Part shown: in pieces, positions 32,937-42,399 of the stretch | Numbering within the stretch: position 1 is the first letter of the stretch | Layout of the letters: the number at the start of each line of letters is the position of its first letter | Assembly (NCBI RefSeq): GCF_900100885.1 | Contig: NZ_LT629692.1 | Coordinates: 2,852,001 to 2,916,000 of the forward strand | Direction of reading: 5' to 3' | Length of the DNA stretch: 64,000 bases | Origin: Microbacterium pygmaeum | Lineage (GTDB): Bacteria > Actinomycetota > Actinomycetes > Actinomycetales > Microbacteriaceae | Made by a program: the position numbers and the translations under genes | The notes under the pieces: generated by a model | Told to the model about the DNA's origin: nothing | Database searches by the model: none | Seen by the model: only the letters and a program-made list of their open reading frames with translations

Positions 32937-33890
32937 TCAGTACTCCCCACCCGGCCGCACCGTCGCCAGATCGGCCGCGCCGATGAGCCCGGCATCGTTG
33001 CCCAGCTGGGCGATGGCGAATTGCGCGACCGGACGATCGCCGTAGCCGGGCAACGAGGTCTCGTAGGCGATCCGGACGGGGCCGAGCAGATCCTCGCCGA
33101 GCTGTGCGACTCCCCCGCCGATGACGAACAGCTCGGGGTCGAGAACCGCCTGGAAGCCGCCGCATGCTTCGCCGAGCGCAGTCGCGACGCGCAGCAGCGC
33201 CTCGGTGGCGCCGGGGTCGCCGGCAAGCACCAGCCGTGAGATCGCCGGGCCGGACAACGTGCCCTTCTGCGTGCGCACCGCCGCCAGGCCGGCACCGATG
33301 CCGTCGGCCTCGCCGTCGGCGATCGCGTTGGCCTCGCGTTGCAGCGCGCGTCCGGAGGCGTACTGCTCGAGGCATCCGCTCTGGCCGCATCCGCACGGGA
33401 TCCCGTCGCGGATGAAGCGCAGATGACCGAGTTCGGCCGCGATGCCGTGCCCGCCTCGATACAGCAGGCCGTTCGCGATCACAGCCCCGCCGACACCGGT
33501 GCCCATCGTGAGCATGACCATGTCATCGACCCCGCGGCCGGCGCCGAAGCGGAATTCCGCCCAGCCCGCCGCGTTCGCGTCGTTCTCGATGATCACCGGC
33601 ATGTCGATGCCGGCCTCGAGGCTCGCCTTGAGCGGCTCGTTGCGCCACGCGATGTTCGGTGCGTGGATGACGGACGCCCGTTCACGGTCGATGAATCCGG
33701 CAGCGGCCACGCCGACTCCGGCGACGTCGTGCGCGGCGCTCAGGTGCCGCGTCATGTCGATGACCGCGTCCGCCAGCGCGCGGGTGTCGGTGGGCGTGTC
33801 CACCCGGAGCTTCTCGACGATGCGCCCTTCGGCATCGACGACGCCACCGGCGATCTTCGTGCCCCCGATGTCGATACCGACGTTCAGCAC
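32937..33890 (-). CDS. ROK-family glucokinase
   Basis: It phosphorylates glucose (or a related sugar) with ATP. The 317-residue product begins 'MLNVGIDIGGTKIAGGVVD', the phosphate-binding loop, and continues with 'ENDANAAGWAEFRFGAG' (catalytic Asp), 'LTMGTGVGGAVI' and 'GIAAELGHLRF'. The ROK zinc site follows at 'CGCGQSGCLEQYASG', then 'VIGGGVAQLGEDLL'. There is no N-terminal helix-turn-helix, so it is an enzyme and not a ROK repressor. Sugar specificity is inferred from closest family type. A TAGACT box (33933-33938) lies about 40 nt upstream. It is divergent from the acyl-CoA ligase gene. Confidence 0.92.
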   Translation of the reverse strand: MLNVGIDIGGTKIAGGVVDAEGRIVEKLRVDTPTDTRALADAVIDMTRHLSAAHDVAGVGVAAAGFIDRERASVIHAPNIAWRNEPLKASLEAGIDMPVIIENDANAAGWAEFRFGAGRGVDDMVMLTMGTGVGGAVIANGLLYRGGHGIAAELGHLRFIRDGIPCGCGQSGCLEQYASGRALQREANAIADGEADGIGAGLAAVRTQKGTLSGPAISRLVLAGDPGATEALLRVATALGEACGGFQAVLDPELFVIGGGVAQLGEDLLGPVRIAYETSLPGYGDRPVAQFAIAQLGNDAGLIGAADLATVRPGGEY

Positions 33891-33932
33891 CGCATCCCCT
33901 TCCCGGCCGGCGCTCGGGCGACGGCGTCTTGC

Positions 33933-33938
33933 AGTCTA
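33933..33938 (-). promoter_or_regulatory. Possible -10 box of the glucokinase gene
   Basis: TAGACT on the minus strand, about 42 nt before the ATG, in the divergent region shared with the acyl-CoA ligase gene. Confidence 0.35.
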
Positions 33939-34006
33939 TCCACGGCGCGGGTCCGCTCCCCTGCCGAGCGGTGGCGGGCGCCGGAAAGGCCCCAGACCGC
34001 CTCGGA

Positions 34007-34012
34007 TACACT
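34007..34012 (+). promoter_or_regulatory. Possible -10 box of the acyl-CoA ligase gene
   Basis: TACACT lies 46 nt before the GTG at 34059; the intervening leader contains GAAGGAG as ribosome binding site. Confidence 0.35.
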
Positions 34013-34058
34013 CGAAGGGATTCCACCCGAGAATGCAACCGGTACCGAAGGAGCTGCC

Positions 34059-35885
34059 GTGGTTCAATTCGAAGTCCCCGCCATCGTCCCCGCCGACCCG
34101 CAGGCGAATGTCACCGACCTGCTCGTCGAGCGCGTCAAGGCGACCCCGCAACTCGCCCTGTTCGCCGTCCCGGACGGCGACGGCTGGCGCGACATCACCG
34201 CCGCCGAATTCCACCGGCAGGTGATCGCTCTTGCCAAGGGCCTGGTCGCCGCCGGGATCGAACCCGGCGACAAGGTCGGCTTCATCGCCCGCACGACCTA
34301 CGACTGGACGCTCGTGGATTTCGCGATCTTCTTCGCCGGCGCCGTGATGGTCCCCATCTACGAGACCAGTTCCCCCGCCCAGATCGCGTGGAACATCACC
34401 GACTCCGGCGCGATCGCCGTGATCTCGGAACTGCCCGACCACTCCGCGCGACTGGATGAGGTCCGCTCCGAGCTGCCGCTGATCCGCTCCGTCTGGGACA
34501 TGCACCGCGGCGACCTCGACAAGCTGGTCGCCCAGGGCAAGGACGTCTCGGACGAGGAGATCGAGCGGCGCCGCAATCTCGCCAACGGTGCCGACATCGC
34601 GACGCTCATCTACACCTCGGGCTCGACCGGTCGTCCGAAGGGATGCGTGCTGACGCACAGCAACTTCGTGGAGCTGATCCGCAACTCCTCGAAGGCGCTG
34701 CGCGAGGTCGTCGAGACGCCGGGCGCGTCCACGCTCCTGTTCATCACGACTGCGCACATCTTCGCTCGGTTCATCTCGATCCTCGACATCCACGCCGGGG
34801 TGAAGACCGGACACCAGCCGGACACCAAGCAGCTGCTCCCCGCTCTCGGCTCCTTCAAGCCGACGTTCCTGCTTGCCGTGCCGCGCGTCTTCGAGAAGGT
34901 CTACAACTCGGCCGAGCAGAAGGCCGAAGCGGGCGGCAAGGGGAAGATCTTCCGGGCCGCCGCGCACACCGCCATCGAGCACTCGAAGCTCCTGCAGGAC
35001 GGCGGGAAGATCCCGTTCGGCATGAAGATCAAATTCGCACTGTTCGACCGTCTCGTCTACAGCAAGCTGCGCACCGCGATGGGCGGCAACGTGGTCTACG
35101 CCGTCTCGGGCTCCGCTCCCCTCGGCCCGCGACTCGGCCACTTCTTCCACAGCCTGGGCGTCACGATCCTCGAGGGCTACGGCCTGACGGAGACGACCGC
35201 CCCGGCGACGGTGAACCTCGCGACCAAGTCGAAGATCGGCACCGTGGGCCCGGCGCTGCCGGGTGTCGGCATCCGCCTCGCCGACGACGGCGAGATCCAG
35301 GTGCGCGGCGTCAACGTGTTCAAGGAGTACTGGCGCAACCCCGAGGCGACCGCTGCCACCTTCGACGGCGACTGGTTCAAGACCGGCGACATCGGCACGT
35401 TCGACTCCGAGGGCTTCCTCACGATCACGGGGCGCAAGAAGGAGATCCTCGTCACGGCGGGCGGCAAGAACGTCGCACCCGCGACCCTGGAAGATCCGAT
35501 CCGGGCCAACCCGATCGTCGGCCAGGTCGTCGTCGTCGGCGATCAGAGGCCGTTCATCGGTGCGCTCATCACCCTGGACAGCGAGATGCTGCCGACGTGG
35601 CTCGCGAACAACGGGCTGTCCGCCGACATGTCACTGGCCGACGCCGCCAAGAATCCCGCGGTGCACGCCGAAGTCCAGCGGGCGGTCGACATCGCCAACA
35701 AGCACGTCTCGCGGGCGGAGTCCATCCGCAAGTTCACGATCCTGCCGATCGAATGGACCGAGGCGAGCGGTCACCTGACGCCGAAGATGAGCATCAAGCG
35801 CAACGTGATCATGGACGACTTCTCCGACGAGGTCACCGCGATCTACGAAGTGCCGGTCAGCACCACCAACGTGTCGCTGAAGTAG
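34059..35885 (+). CDS. Long-chain fatty acid--CoA ligase (FadD15-like)
   Basis: An AMP-forming enzyme that activates fatty acids to acyl-CoA. The GTG at 34059 is chosen because GAAGGAG stands 5 nt upstream; the open frame continues upstream but over a promoter region and antisense to the glucokinase gene. The 608-residue product has the P-loop 'IYTSGSTGRPKGCVLTH', 'FARFISILDIHAG', the adenylate motif 'EGYGLTETTAPATVN', 'WFKTGDIGTFDSEGFLTITGRKKEI' and the C-terminal lysine region 'LTPKMSIKRNVI'. All motifs are intact. The position matches fadD15 in mycobacteria. Substrate chain length is inferred. Confidence 0.94.
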   Translation: MVQFEVPAIVPADPQANVTDLLVERVKATPQLALFAVPDGDGWRDITAAEFHRQVIALAKGLVAAGIEPGDKVGFIARTTYDWTLVDFAIFFAGAVMVPIYETSSPAQIAWNITDSGAIAVISELPDHSARLDEVRSELPLIRSVWDMHRGDLDKLVAQGKDVSDEEIERRRNLANGADIATLIYTSGSTGRPKGCVLTHSNFVELIRNSSKALREVVETPGASTLLFITTAHIFARFISILDIHAGVKTGHQPDTKQLLPALGSFKPTFLLAVPRVFEKVYNSAEQKAEAGGKGKIFRAAAHTAIEHSKLLQDGGKIPFGMKIKFALFDRLVYSKLRTAMGGNVVYAVSGSAPLGPRLGHFFHSLGVTILEGYGLTETTAPATVNLATKSKIGTVGPALPGVGIRLADDGEIQVRGVNVFKEYWRNPEATAATFDGDWFKTGDIGTFDSEGFLTITGRKKEILVTAGGKNVAPATLEDPIRANPIVGQVVVVGDQRPFIGALITLDSEMLPTWLANNGLSADMSLADAAKNPAVHAEVQRAVDIANKHVSRAESIRKFTILPIEWTEASGHLTPKMSIKRNVIMDDFSDEVTAIYEVPVSTTNVSLK

Positions 35886-35888
35886 CGC

Positions 35889-36380
35889 CTAGAACCACGC
35901 GGATTCGCGGATCTCGCGCATCGCGATCCGTCTCGTCTCGGCGGGAAGCCTGTCCAGGTACAGCTTCCCGTCGAGATGATCCGTCTCGTGCTGCAGCGCC
36001 TGCGCCATCAGGCCGTCGCCCTCGAGCCGCACCTCGTTGCCGTCGACGTCGATGCCGACGACCACGGCGTGCGGATACCGCAGCGCGTCATGCCACAGAC
36101 CGGGCACGGAGAGGCATCCCTCCCCGACCAGCTCGGGTTCGCCGGACACCTCGACGAGCTCGGGGTTGAGCACATACCCGATCTCGCCGTCGACGTTGTA
36201 GCTGAAGGCGCGCAGCCCGACGCCGATCTGCGGCGCCGCGACGCCGGCACGGCCGGGCAGCTCGACGGTCTCGACGAGATCGCGGACGAGGGCGCGGACG
36301 CCGTCGTCGATCTCGTCGATCGGCGCACTCTTGGCGCGCAGCACTGGGTCTCCGAACACACGAATCGCGCGGACGCTCAT
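35889..36380 (-). CDS. def: Peptide deformylase
   Basis: A metal-dependent hydrolase that removes the formyl group from new proteins. The 163-residue product shows all three motifs: motif I 'GRAGVAAPQIGVG', motif II 'EGCLSVPG' with the metal-binding Cys, and motif III 'QHETDHLDGKLY' with the two His ligands and catalytic Glu. The spacing is normal. It is convergent with the acyl-CoA ligase gene (3-nt gap) and follows the MinD-like gene by 9 nt in the same direction, so it is probably cotranscribed with it. No unusual residues are seen. This may be one of several deformylase genes in the genome. Confidence 0.95.
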   Translation of the reverse strand: MSVRAIRVFGDPVLRAKSAPIDEIDDGVRALVRDLVETVELPGRAGVAAPQIGVGLRAFSYNVDGEIGYVLNPELVEVSGEPELVGEGCLSVPGLWHDALRYPHAVVVGIDVDGNEVRLEGDGLMAQALQHETDHLDGKLYLDRLPAETRRIAMREIRESAWF

Positions 36381-36389
36381 GGCGGGCGG

Positions 36390-37997
36390 CTACGCAGCCG
36401 AGGCGAGGCTGCGAAGCCCCTCGACGACGGTCGCTGCCAGTTCCCGCGCCGCCTGCCGGGTCGCCGGCTGCAGCTCGCGGAACGAGATGGCGCTTCCTGC
36501 GGCGATGTGCGGGTCGTACGGCATGCGCACGACGGAGCGCGCCCGCGAACGGAAGTGCGACTCGAGCTCGTCCAGCTGCACGAGCGGGGTGCCGGGTCGG
36601 GCCGTGTTCAGGACGATGACGGCGTTGCGGACCTGCGTTGCGTAGCCGTTCGTCTCCAGCCACGTCAGCGTCTCGGAGGCGAGCCGCGCCTCGTCGACGC
36701 TGAGCCCGGCGACGATGACGATCTGATCGGCCAGGTCGAGGGTCGCACCCATGACGGAGTGGACGATGCCCGTGCCGGTGTCGGTGAGCACGATCGAATA
36801 GTAGTGCGCGGCCAGACTCGCGACGTCGTGGTAGTCGCGGTCGTTGAACGCCTCGGACACCCGCGGGTCGGTGTCCGATGCCAGCACATCCAGGCGCGTC
36901 TCGTCGCGAGCGACGATGTCCGAGATGTCGTTGTAGCCGGTGACCTCGGCGCGCACCTTCACCAGGTCGCGGACGGTCTTCCCGCTGGAGCGGGCGATGC
37001 GCTCGGCGAGGGTGCCGCGGTCGGGGTTCGCATCGACCGCGATGATGCGGTCGTCCCGGGCGTCGGCCAGCGCCATGCCGAGGAGCGTCGTGATCGTCGT
37101 CTTGCCCACGCCGCCCTTGCGCGAGAGCACCGGCACGAAGCGGGCGCCGCCGTTCAGCGGTGCCGCGATCCGGCGGTCGAGTTCTTTGCGTGCCTTGGCG
37201 CGTTTGCCGTCGCCGAGGTTGATCCGTCGCCCGGAGATCGAGTAGACGAAGTGCTGCCACGCTCCCTCGGGCTCGGGGCGGACGATCTGGTGCGGATCGA
37301 GCAGACGGTCCGCCGTGAGCAGGTCGGCGGTTTCGCGTCCACCCTCGAACTCGCCGAGCCGCTTGGAGGTCATGGTGACGTCCGAGCGGGGCACGACGCG
37401 CTCGACCGCGCGCGCGCGATCGGGACGATCGGCTCCCTCGGCGTGCTGCGCTGCGCGCCGCGTGGTGGGGGTCGAGCCGGTGATGGGCACCGCGGCGGCG
37501 GTGGCGACGGCAGCTGTTGCGGGGACGGATGCATCGGGCAGCGGCGCTTCGGCGGCGATCGGTTCGACGGGGAGGGCATCGACGACGGATGCCTCGGCTC
37601 GAGCGGCATCGTCGATGGCGGCGTCCGCCTCGATCAAGATGTCCGCGGTGATGGGCTCGACATCCAGGCTGCGGGCGTCGGCGTCATCGGCGGTCGTCGC
37701 GTCGAGCGGCTCGTCCTCGACGTTCCATTCCTCGAGCACGGCGACGTCCGCGCCGTCATCCACGGAGCCGGCGACGGCTTCGATCTCGACGGCCTCGAAC
37801 GCGACCTCATCGCCGATGACGTCGTCATCGTCGAAGTCCTCGTCGTTGCCGCCGGGCAGCGACACACTGACCTGCTCGGTCTGACCGCCGAGGATTCCGA
37901 TGCCCGACGTGTCGAGACTCCCGCTGTCGGAGAGCACGCCGAGATCGACGTTCTCCGGGTCGTCGGGTGTCGTCTGGTCGGTCCGATCGGGCGTCAC
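36390..37997 (-). CDS. MinD/ParA-like ATPase with acidic N-terminus (EspI-like)
   Basis: A deviant Walker A ATPase. The GTG at 37997 is preferred because GGAG lies 9 nt upstream; a TTG at 38012 is possible. The first 200 residues are acidic and low-complexity (clusters such as 'NDEDFDDDDVIGDEV') and probably disordered. A short conserved stretch, 'ISGRRINLGDGKRAK', leads into the ATPase domain with 'VLSRKGGVGKTTITTLLGMAL', 'IIAVDANPDRGTLAERI' and 'VLTDTGTGI'. This arrangement is seen in EspI-like proteins tied to type VII secretion in actinobacteria. No ESX genes lie nearby, so that link is inference. It precedes def by 9 nt. Confidence 0.85.
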   Translation of the reverse strand: MTPDRTDQTTPDDPENVDLGVLSDSGSLDTSGIGILGGQTEQVSVSLPGGNDEDFDDDDVIGDEVAFEAVEIEAVAGSVDDGADVAVLEEWNVEDEPLDATTADDADARSLDVEPITADILIEADAAIDDAARAEASVVDALPVEPIAAEAPLPDASVPATAAVATAAAVPITGSTPTTRRAAQHAEGADRPDRARAVERVVPRSDVTMTSKRLGEFEGGRETADLLTADRLLDPHQIVRPEPEGAWQHFVYSISGRRINLGDGKRAKARKELDRRIAAPLNGGARFVPVLSRKGGVGKTTITTLLGMALADARDDRIIAVDANPDRGTLAERIARSSGKTVRDLVKVRAEVTGYNDISDIVARDETRLDVLASDTDPRVSEAFNDRDYHDVASLAAHYYSIVLTDTGTGIVHSVMGATLDLADQIVIVAGLSVDEARLASETLTWLETNGYATQVRNAVIVLNTARPGTPLVQLDELESHFRSRARSVVRMPYDPHIAAGSAISFRELQPATRQAARELAATVVEGLRSLASAA

Positions 37998-38052
37998 TGC
38001 GGGTATCTCCAAGACGTTTCGAGGCTCACGCGGCGTCCGCGCACCCTCCAGG

Positions 38053-41000
38053 CTAACGCGCCGGGCGGATCACGACCAAAAGGTCACCGGCATCGACCTG
38101 CTGGGTGGCTCCGATCGCGAGGCGCTCGACGACCCCGTCGACGGGGGCGGTGATGGCCGCCTCCATCTTCATCGCCTCGATGGAGGCGACCGGCTGGCCC
38201 GCCGTGACGGTGTCGCCGAGGGCCGCCTTCAGGGTGACCACGCCGGAGAACGGCGCGGCGATCTGACCGGGTTTGGAGGTGTCGGCGCGCTCGGCCTGGC
38301 GCGTGTCGACCTTGATACTGCGATCGCGGACGTAGACCGGTCGGAGCTGCCCGTTCAGCGTCGTCATGACGGTGCGGATCCCCTTGGCGTCGGCCTCACC
38401 GATCGCCTCGAGTCCGACGTACAGCTGGACTCCCGGGTCGATCTCGGCGATGTGCTCCTCGCCGGGCTGCAAACCGTAGAGGTAGTCGGGGGTGCCGAGC
38501 GCCGACAGGTCGCCGTAGGCTTCGCGGTTGCTCTCGAAGTCCTTGGCCGGTCCCGGGAACAGCAGGCGGTTCAGGGTCCGGCGACGGGTGGCCGCGTCGC
38601 CTGCCAGACCGTCCTGCTCCTCGGCGGTCAGCGCCGGGACCTCGATCGAGATCTGGCGTCCGGCGAGGACCTTCGTCCGGAACGGCTCGGGCCAGCCTCC
38701 GGGCAGATCGCCCAGTTCGCCCGCCATGAAGCCGACGACCGAATCCGGGATGTCGTAGTTCTGCGGGTTCTCGGCGAAATCGGCCGGGTCGGCGTTCGCG
38801 GCGACAAGGGCGAGCGCGAGGTCGCCGACCACCTTCGAGGACGGCGTGACCTTCGGGATGCGCCCGAGGATCCGGTCGGCCGCGGCGTACATGTCCTCGA
38901 TGCGCTCGAACTCGTCGGCCATCCCGAGGGCGATCGCCTGCTGGCGAAGGTTGGAGAGCTGACCGCCGGGGATCTCGTGGTGGTACACGCGGCCCGTGGG
39001 GCCCGGCAGACCGGACTCGAACGGGCTGTACAGGTGACGCACACCCTCCCAGTACGGCTCCAGGTCGCTGACCGCATCGAGGCTGATGCCGGTGTCCCGG
39101 TCGGTGTGGGCCAGCGCCGCGATCAGTGCCGACAGCGACGGCTGACTGGTCGTGCCGGAGAGCGGCGCAGCCGCGGCATCCACCGCATCCACCTTAGCCG
39201 CGCTCGCGGCGAGCAGCGTCGCCAGCTGGCCGCCCGCGGTGTCGTGCGTGTGCAGATGGACGGGCAGGTCGAAACGCTCGCGGAGGGCGGTGACGAGCTT
39301 CGCGGCAGCCGCCGGACGCAGGAGACCCGCCATGTCCTTGATGGCGAGGACGTGCGCTCCCGCGTCGACGATCTGGTCGGCCAGCCGGAGGTAGTAGTCC
39401 AGCGTGTACAGCGTCTCGGCGGGGTCGAGCAGGTCCGCGGTGTAGCAGACGGCCACTTCGGCCACGGCCGTCCCCGTCTCCAGGACCGCGTCGATCGCCG
39501 TGCGCATCTGGGAGACGTCGTTGAGGGCGTCGAAGATGCGGAAGATGTCGACGCCCGTCGACGCCGCCTCGCGCACGAAGGCGTGCGCGACCGCGTCCGG
39601 CCGGGGTGTGTAGCCGACGGTGTTGCGCCCGCGCAGCAGCATCTGGATCGGAATGTTCGGGATCGCCTCCCGGACCGCAGCCAGCCGCTCCCACGGATCC
39701 TCGGCGAGGAAGCGCAGTGCGACGTCGTAGGTCGCCCCGCCCCACGCTTCGACGGAGAGCAGGCCGGGGGTCATCCGCGCCACGTGGGGTCCGACGCGGA
39801 CGAGGTCGCGGGTGCGCACGCGGGTGGCCAGCAGCGACTGGTGGGCGTCGCGGTACGTGGTCTCGGTCACGGCGAGCGGGACCTGCTCGCGCAGGGACCG
39901 GGCGAAGCCGGCCGGGCCGAGATCGCGCAGTCGCTGCAGATTTCCCGCCGGCGGTGGGACCGACAGATCGATCGCGGGCAGCTTGCTTCCGGGCGAGACC
40001 GACACGGGCTTCTCGCCGTACGGGCGGTTGACGGTGACATCACCCAGCCAGTTCAGAAGCTTCGTCGCCCGGTCGCGCGATGCGTTCACCGTCAGCAGCT
40101 GCGGACGCTCTTCGATGAATGCGGTGCTCAGATCGCCCTCGACGAACGCCGGGTCATCCAGCACGGCGCGCAGGAACGGGATATTGGTCGCGACGCCGCG
40201 GATGCGGAATTCCGCGAGGGCGCGCTTGGCGCGGGCGACGGCCGACGGGAAGTCGCGTGCGCGGCAGGTGAGCTTGGCGAGCATCGAGTCGAAATGCGGG
40301 CTGATCTGCGAGCCCGCGGCGGTGGTGCCGCCGTCGAGTCGGATGCCTGCTCCGCCGGGCGACCGATAGGTGGTGATGCGCCCGGTGTCGGGCCGGAATC
40401 CCTGCGACGGGTCCTCCGTCGTGATGCGGCACTGCAGGGCAGCGCCCCGCAGCACGATGTTCTCCTGCTGGAGCCCGAGGTCGGCAAGGGACTCGCCCGC
40501 CGCGATGCGGATCTGCGACTGGACGAGATCGACGTCCGTGACCTCCTCGGTCACGGTGTGCTCCACCTGGATGCGCGGGTTCATCTCGATGAAGACGTGC
40601 TCGCCGGCGCGATCGCCGGCGGTGTCGACCAGGAACTCGACAGTGCCGGCGTTGACGTAGCCGATCGACTCGGCGAAGGCGACCGCGTCGCGATGCAGAG
40701 CGGTCCGCAGCTCGTCGGAGATGTTCGGCGCCGGGGCGATCTCGATGACCTTCTGGTGCCGGCGCTGCACCGAACAGTCGCGCTCGAACAGATGAACCGT
40801 GTGACCGGTCGCATCGGCGAGGATCTGGACCTCGATGTGCCGAGGACGCACCACCGCCTGCTCCAGGAAGACGCGGGCGTCGCCGAAGGCCGCACCGGCT
40901 TCGCGCATGGCCTCAGCGATGGCGGGCGGCAGCGCCGCCGGCTCCTCCACGCGGCGCATGCCGCGGCCGCCGCCGCCGGCGACCGCCTTGACGAAGATCG

Positions 41001-41460
41001 GGAATCCGATGTCGGCGGCCTGCGCGACGAGCTCGTCGACGTCCTCGGACGCCTCGGTGGAGCGCAGCACCGGCACGCCAGCGGCGACAGCGTGGTGCTT
41101 GGCAGTCACCTTGTTGCCGGCCATCTCCAGCGCTCGCGACGGGGGGCCGATGAAGGTGATGCCGTTCTCCGCCGCCTTCGCAGCCAGTTCGGGGTTCTCG
41201 GACAGGAAGCCGTAGCCGGGGTAGATCGCATCCGCGCCGGAAGCCAGCGCCACGCGGATGATCTCATCGACGTCGAGGTAGGCGCGGACGGGATGGCCCT
41301 GCTCGCCGATCACGTACGACTCGTCGGCCTTCTGACGATGGATCGAACCGCGGTCCTCGAACGGGTACACCGCGACCGTGCGCGCCCCGAGTTCGTACGC
41401 CGCGCGGAACGCGCGGATGGCGATTTCGCCTCTGTTGGCGACCAGGATCTTTCGGAACAT
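38053..41460 (-). CDS. pyc: Pyruvate carboxylase
   Basis: A biotin enzyme that carboxylates pyruvate to oxaloacetate, feeding the TCA cycle. The 1135-residue product is a full single-chain form: biotin carboxylase domain ('KILVANRGEIAIRAFRAA', 'GGGGRGMR', 'FIEMNPRIQVEHTVTEEVT'), carboxyltransferase domain ('EAWGGATYDVALRFLAEDPWERL', 'RGRNTVGY', 'IKDMAGLLRP') and biotinyl domain with the target lysine in 'ASIEAMKMEAAI'. The ATG at 41460 has GAGG 5 nt upstream; a GTG two codons earlier is less likely. The biotin domain ends only some 40 residues before the stop, as expected. It is divergent from parA. Confidence 0.97.
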   Translation of the reverse strand: MFRKILVANRGEIAIRAFRAAYELGARTVAVYPFEDRGSIHRQKADESYVIGEQGHPVRAYLDVDEIIRVALASGADAIYPGYGFLSENPELAAKAAENGITFIGPPSRALEMAGNKVTAKHHAVAAGVPVLRSTEASEDVDELVAQAADIGFPIFVKAVAGGGGRGMRRVEEPAALPPAIAEAMREAGAAFGDARVFLEQAVVRPRHIEVQILADATGHTVHLFERDCSVQRRHQKVIEIAPAPNISDELRTALHRDAVAFAESIGYVNAGTVEFLVDTAGDRAGEHVFIEMNPRIQVEHTVTEEVTDVDLVQSQIRIAAGESLADLGLQQENIVLRGAALQCRITTEDPSQGFRPDTGRITTYRSPGGAGIRLDGGTTAAGSQISPHFDSMLAKLTCRARDFPSAVARAKRALAEFRIRGVATNIPFLRAVLDDPAFVEGDLSTAFIEERPQLLTVNASRDRATKLLNWLGDVTVNRPYGEKPVSVSPGSKLPAIDLSVPPPAGNLQRLRDLGPAGFARSLREQVPLAVTETTYRDAHQSLLATRVRTRDLVRVGPHVARMTPGLLSVEAWGGATYDVALRFLAEDPWERLAAVREAIPNIPIQMLLRGRNTVGYTPRPDAVAHAFVREAASTGVDIFRIFDALNDVSQMRTAIDAVLETGTAVAEVAVCYTADLLDPAETLYTLDYYLRLADQIVDAGAHVLAIKDMAGLLRPAAAAKLVTALRERFDLPVHLHTHDTAGGQLATLLAASAAKVDAVDAAAAPLSGTTSQPSLSALIAALAHTDRDTGISLDAVSDLEPYWEGVRHLYSPFESGLPGPTGRVYHHEIPGGQLSNLRQQAIALGMADEFERIEDMYAAADRILGRIPKVTPSSKVVGDLALALVAANADPADFAENPQNYDIPDSVVGFMAGELGDLPGGWPEPFRTKVLAGRQISIEVPALTAEEQDGLAGDAATRRRTLNRLLFPGPAKDFESNREAYGDLSALGTPDYLYGLQPGEEHIAEIDPGVQLYVGLEAIGEADAKGIRTVMTTLNGQLRPVYVRDRSIKVDTRQAERADTSKPGQIAAPFSGVVTLKAALGDTVTAGQPVASIEAMKMEAAITAPVDGVVERLAIGATQQVDAGDLLVVIRPAR

Positions 41461-41533
41461 GCACACCTCACTGCGGCTGCCAAGATTCGGGCTGAGTGTG
41501 CTCTCAGCCTAGGGGACGGTAACGTAGTCGCTT

Positions 41534-42343
41534 GTGCACGTACTCTCCGTCAGCTCGCTCAAGGGCGGGGTCGGCAAGACAACCGTGACTCTGGGACTCG
41601 CCTCCGCTGCATTTGCGCGGGGAGTTCGGACTCTCGTGGTGGATCTCGACCCGCAGTCCGACGTCTCCACCGGCATGGACATCCAGGTCGCGGGGCGGCT
41701 CAACGTCGCCGACGTCCTGGCCAACCCCAAGGAGAAGGTGGTCCGTCAGGCGATCACCTCCAGCGGCTGGGCGAAGGTGCACCCGGGCACCATCGATGTG
41801 ATGATCGGCAGCCCGTCCGCGATCAACTTCGACGGACCGCACCCGAGCGTGCGCGACGTCTGGAAGATGGAAGAGGCCCTCGCCACCATCGAGGCCGACT
41901 ACGACCTCGTGCTGATCGACTGCGCGCCGTCCCTCAACGCCCTCACCCGCACCGCGTGGGCGGCCTCCGATCGCGTCATCGTGGTGACCGAGCCCGGCCT
42001 GTTCTCGGTGGCCGCCGCCGACCGGGCGCTGCGCGCCATCGAAGAGATCCGTCGCGGTCTGTCTCCACGCCTGCAGCCCCTCGGTATCGTCGTCAACCGC
42101 GTCCGCCCGCAGTCGATCGAGCACCAGTTCCGCATCAAGGAGCTCCGTGACATGTTCGGCCCCTTGGTGCTCTCGCCACAGCTGCCCGAGCGCACGTCGC
42201 TGCAGCAGGCGCAGGGTGCGGCCAAGCCGCTGCACATCTGGCCGGGCGATTCGGCGCAGGAGCTGGCCGCCGACTTCGACGCGCTCCTGGACCGGGTCAT
42301 GCGGACAGGCCGCATTCCGACCAGCACCACGACCACCGGTTGA
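41534..42343 (+). CDS. ParA-family ATPase
   Basis: A 269-residue deviant Walker ATPase. It begins 'MHVLSVSSLKGGVGKTTVTLGLA' and continues with 'TLVVDLDPQSDVSTGMD', 'LVLIDCAPSLNALTRTAW', 'VIVVTEPGLFSVAAADRAL' and 'GIVVNRVRPQSIEHQFRI'. No parB gene is adjacent, so it is not the chromosomal parAB pair. In actinobacteria a gene of this kind often stands next to the two MerR genes and garA found here. It may position a cell cycle or metabolic protein, which is not shown. The GTG start lies 8 nt after a TAACGT box. It is convergent with the MerR gene. Confidence 0.9.
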   Translation: MHVLSVSSLKGGVGKTTVTLGLASAAFARGVRTLVVDLDPQSDVSTGMDIQVAGRLNVADVLANPKEKVVRQAITSSGWAKVHPGTIDVMIGSPSAINFDGPHPSVRDVWKMEEALATIEADYDLVLIDCAPSLNALTRTAWAASDRVIVVTEPGLFSVAAADRALRAIEEIRRGLSPRLQPLGIVVNRVRPQSIEHQFRIKELRDMFGPLVLSPQLPERTSLQQAQGAAKPLHIWPGDSAQELAADFDALLDRVMRTGRIPTSTTTTG

Positions 42344-42348
42344 TCCGC

Positions 42349-42367
42349 GCTGCGGTTCAACCGCAGC
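42349..42367. terminator. Hairpin between convergent parA and merR
   Basis: GCTGCGG and CCGCAGC (42349-42355, 42361-42367) form a 7-bp stem that can extend inward to 9 bp. It could serve both converging transcripts. No T-run follows on either side. Confidence 0.5.
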
Positions 42368-42399
42368 AGTGCACGCGTGCCGATTCAGGCGGTGTCGGT

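Noticed and set aside
33339..34058. 240-codon N-terminal extension of the acyl-CoA ligase
   Set aside because: It runs antisense to the glucokinase gene and across a promoter region. A GTG with GAAGGAG at 34059 gives the normal family start.
37900..42150. Open frame of 1416 codons on the plus strand opposite pyc
   Set aside because: Same effect: antisense to pyruvate carboxylase, no domain, no ribosome binding site.
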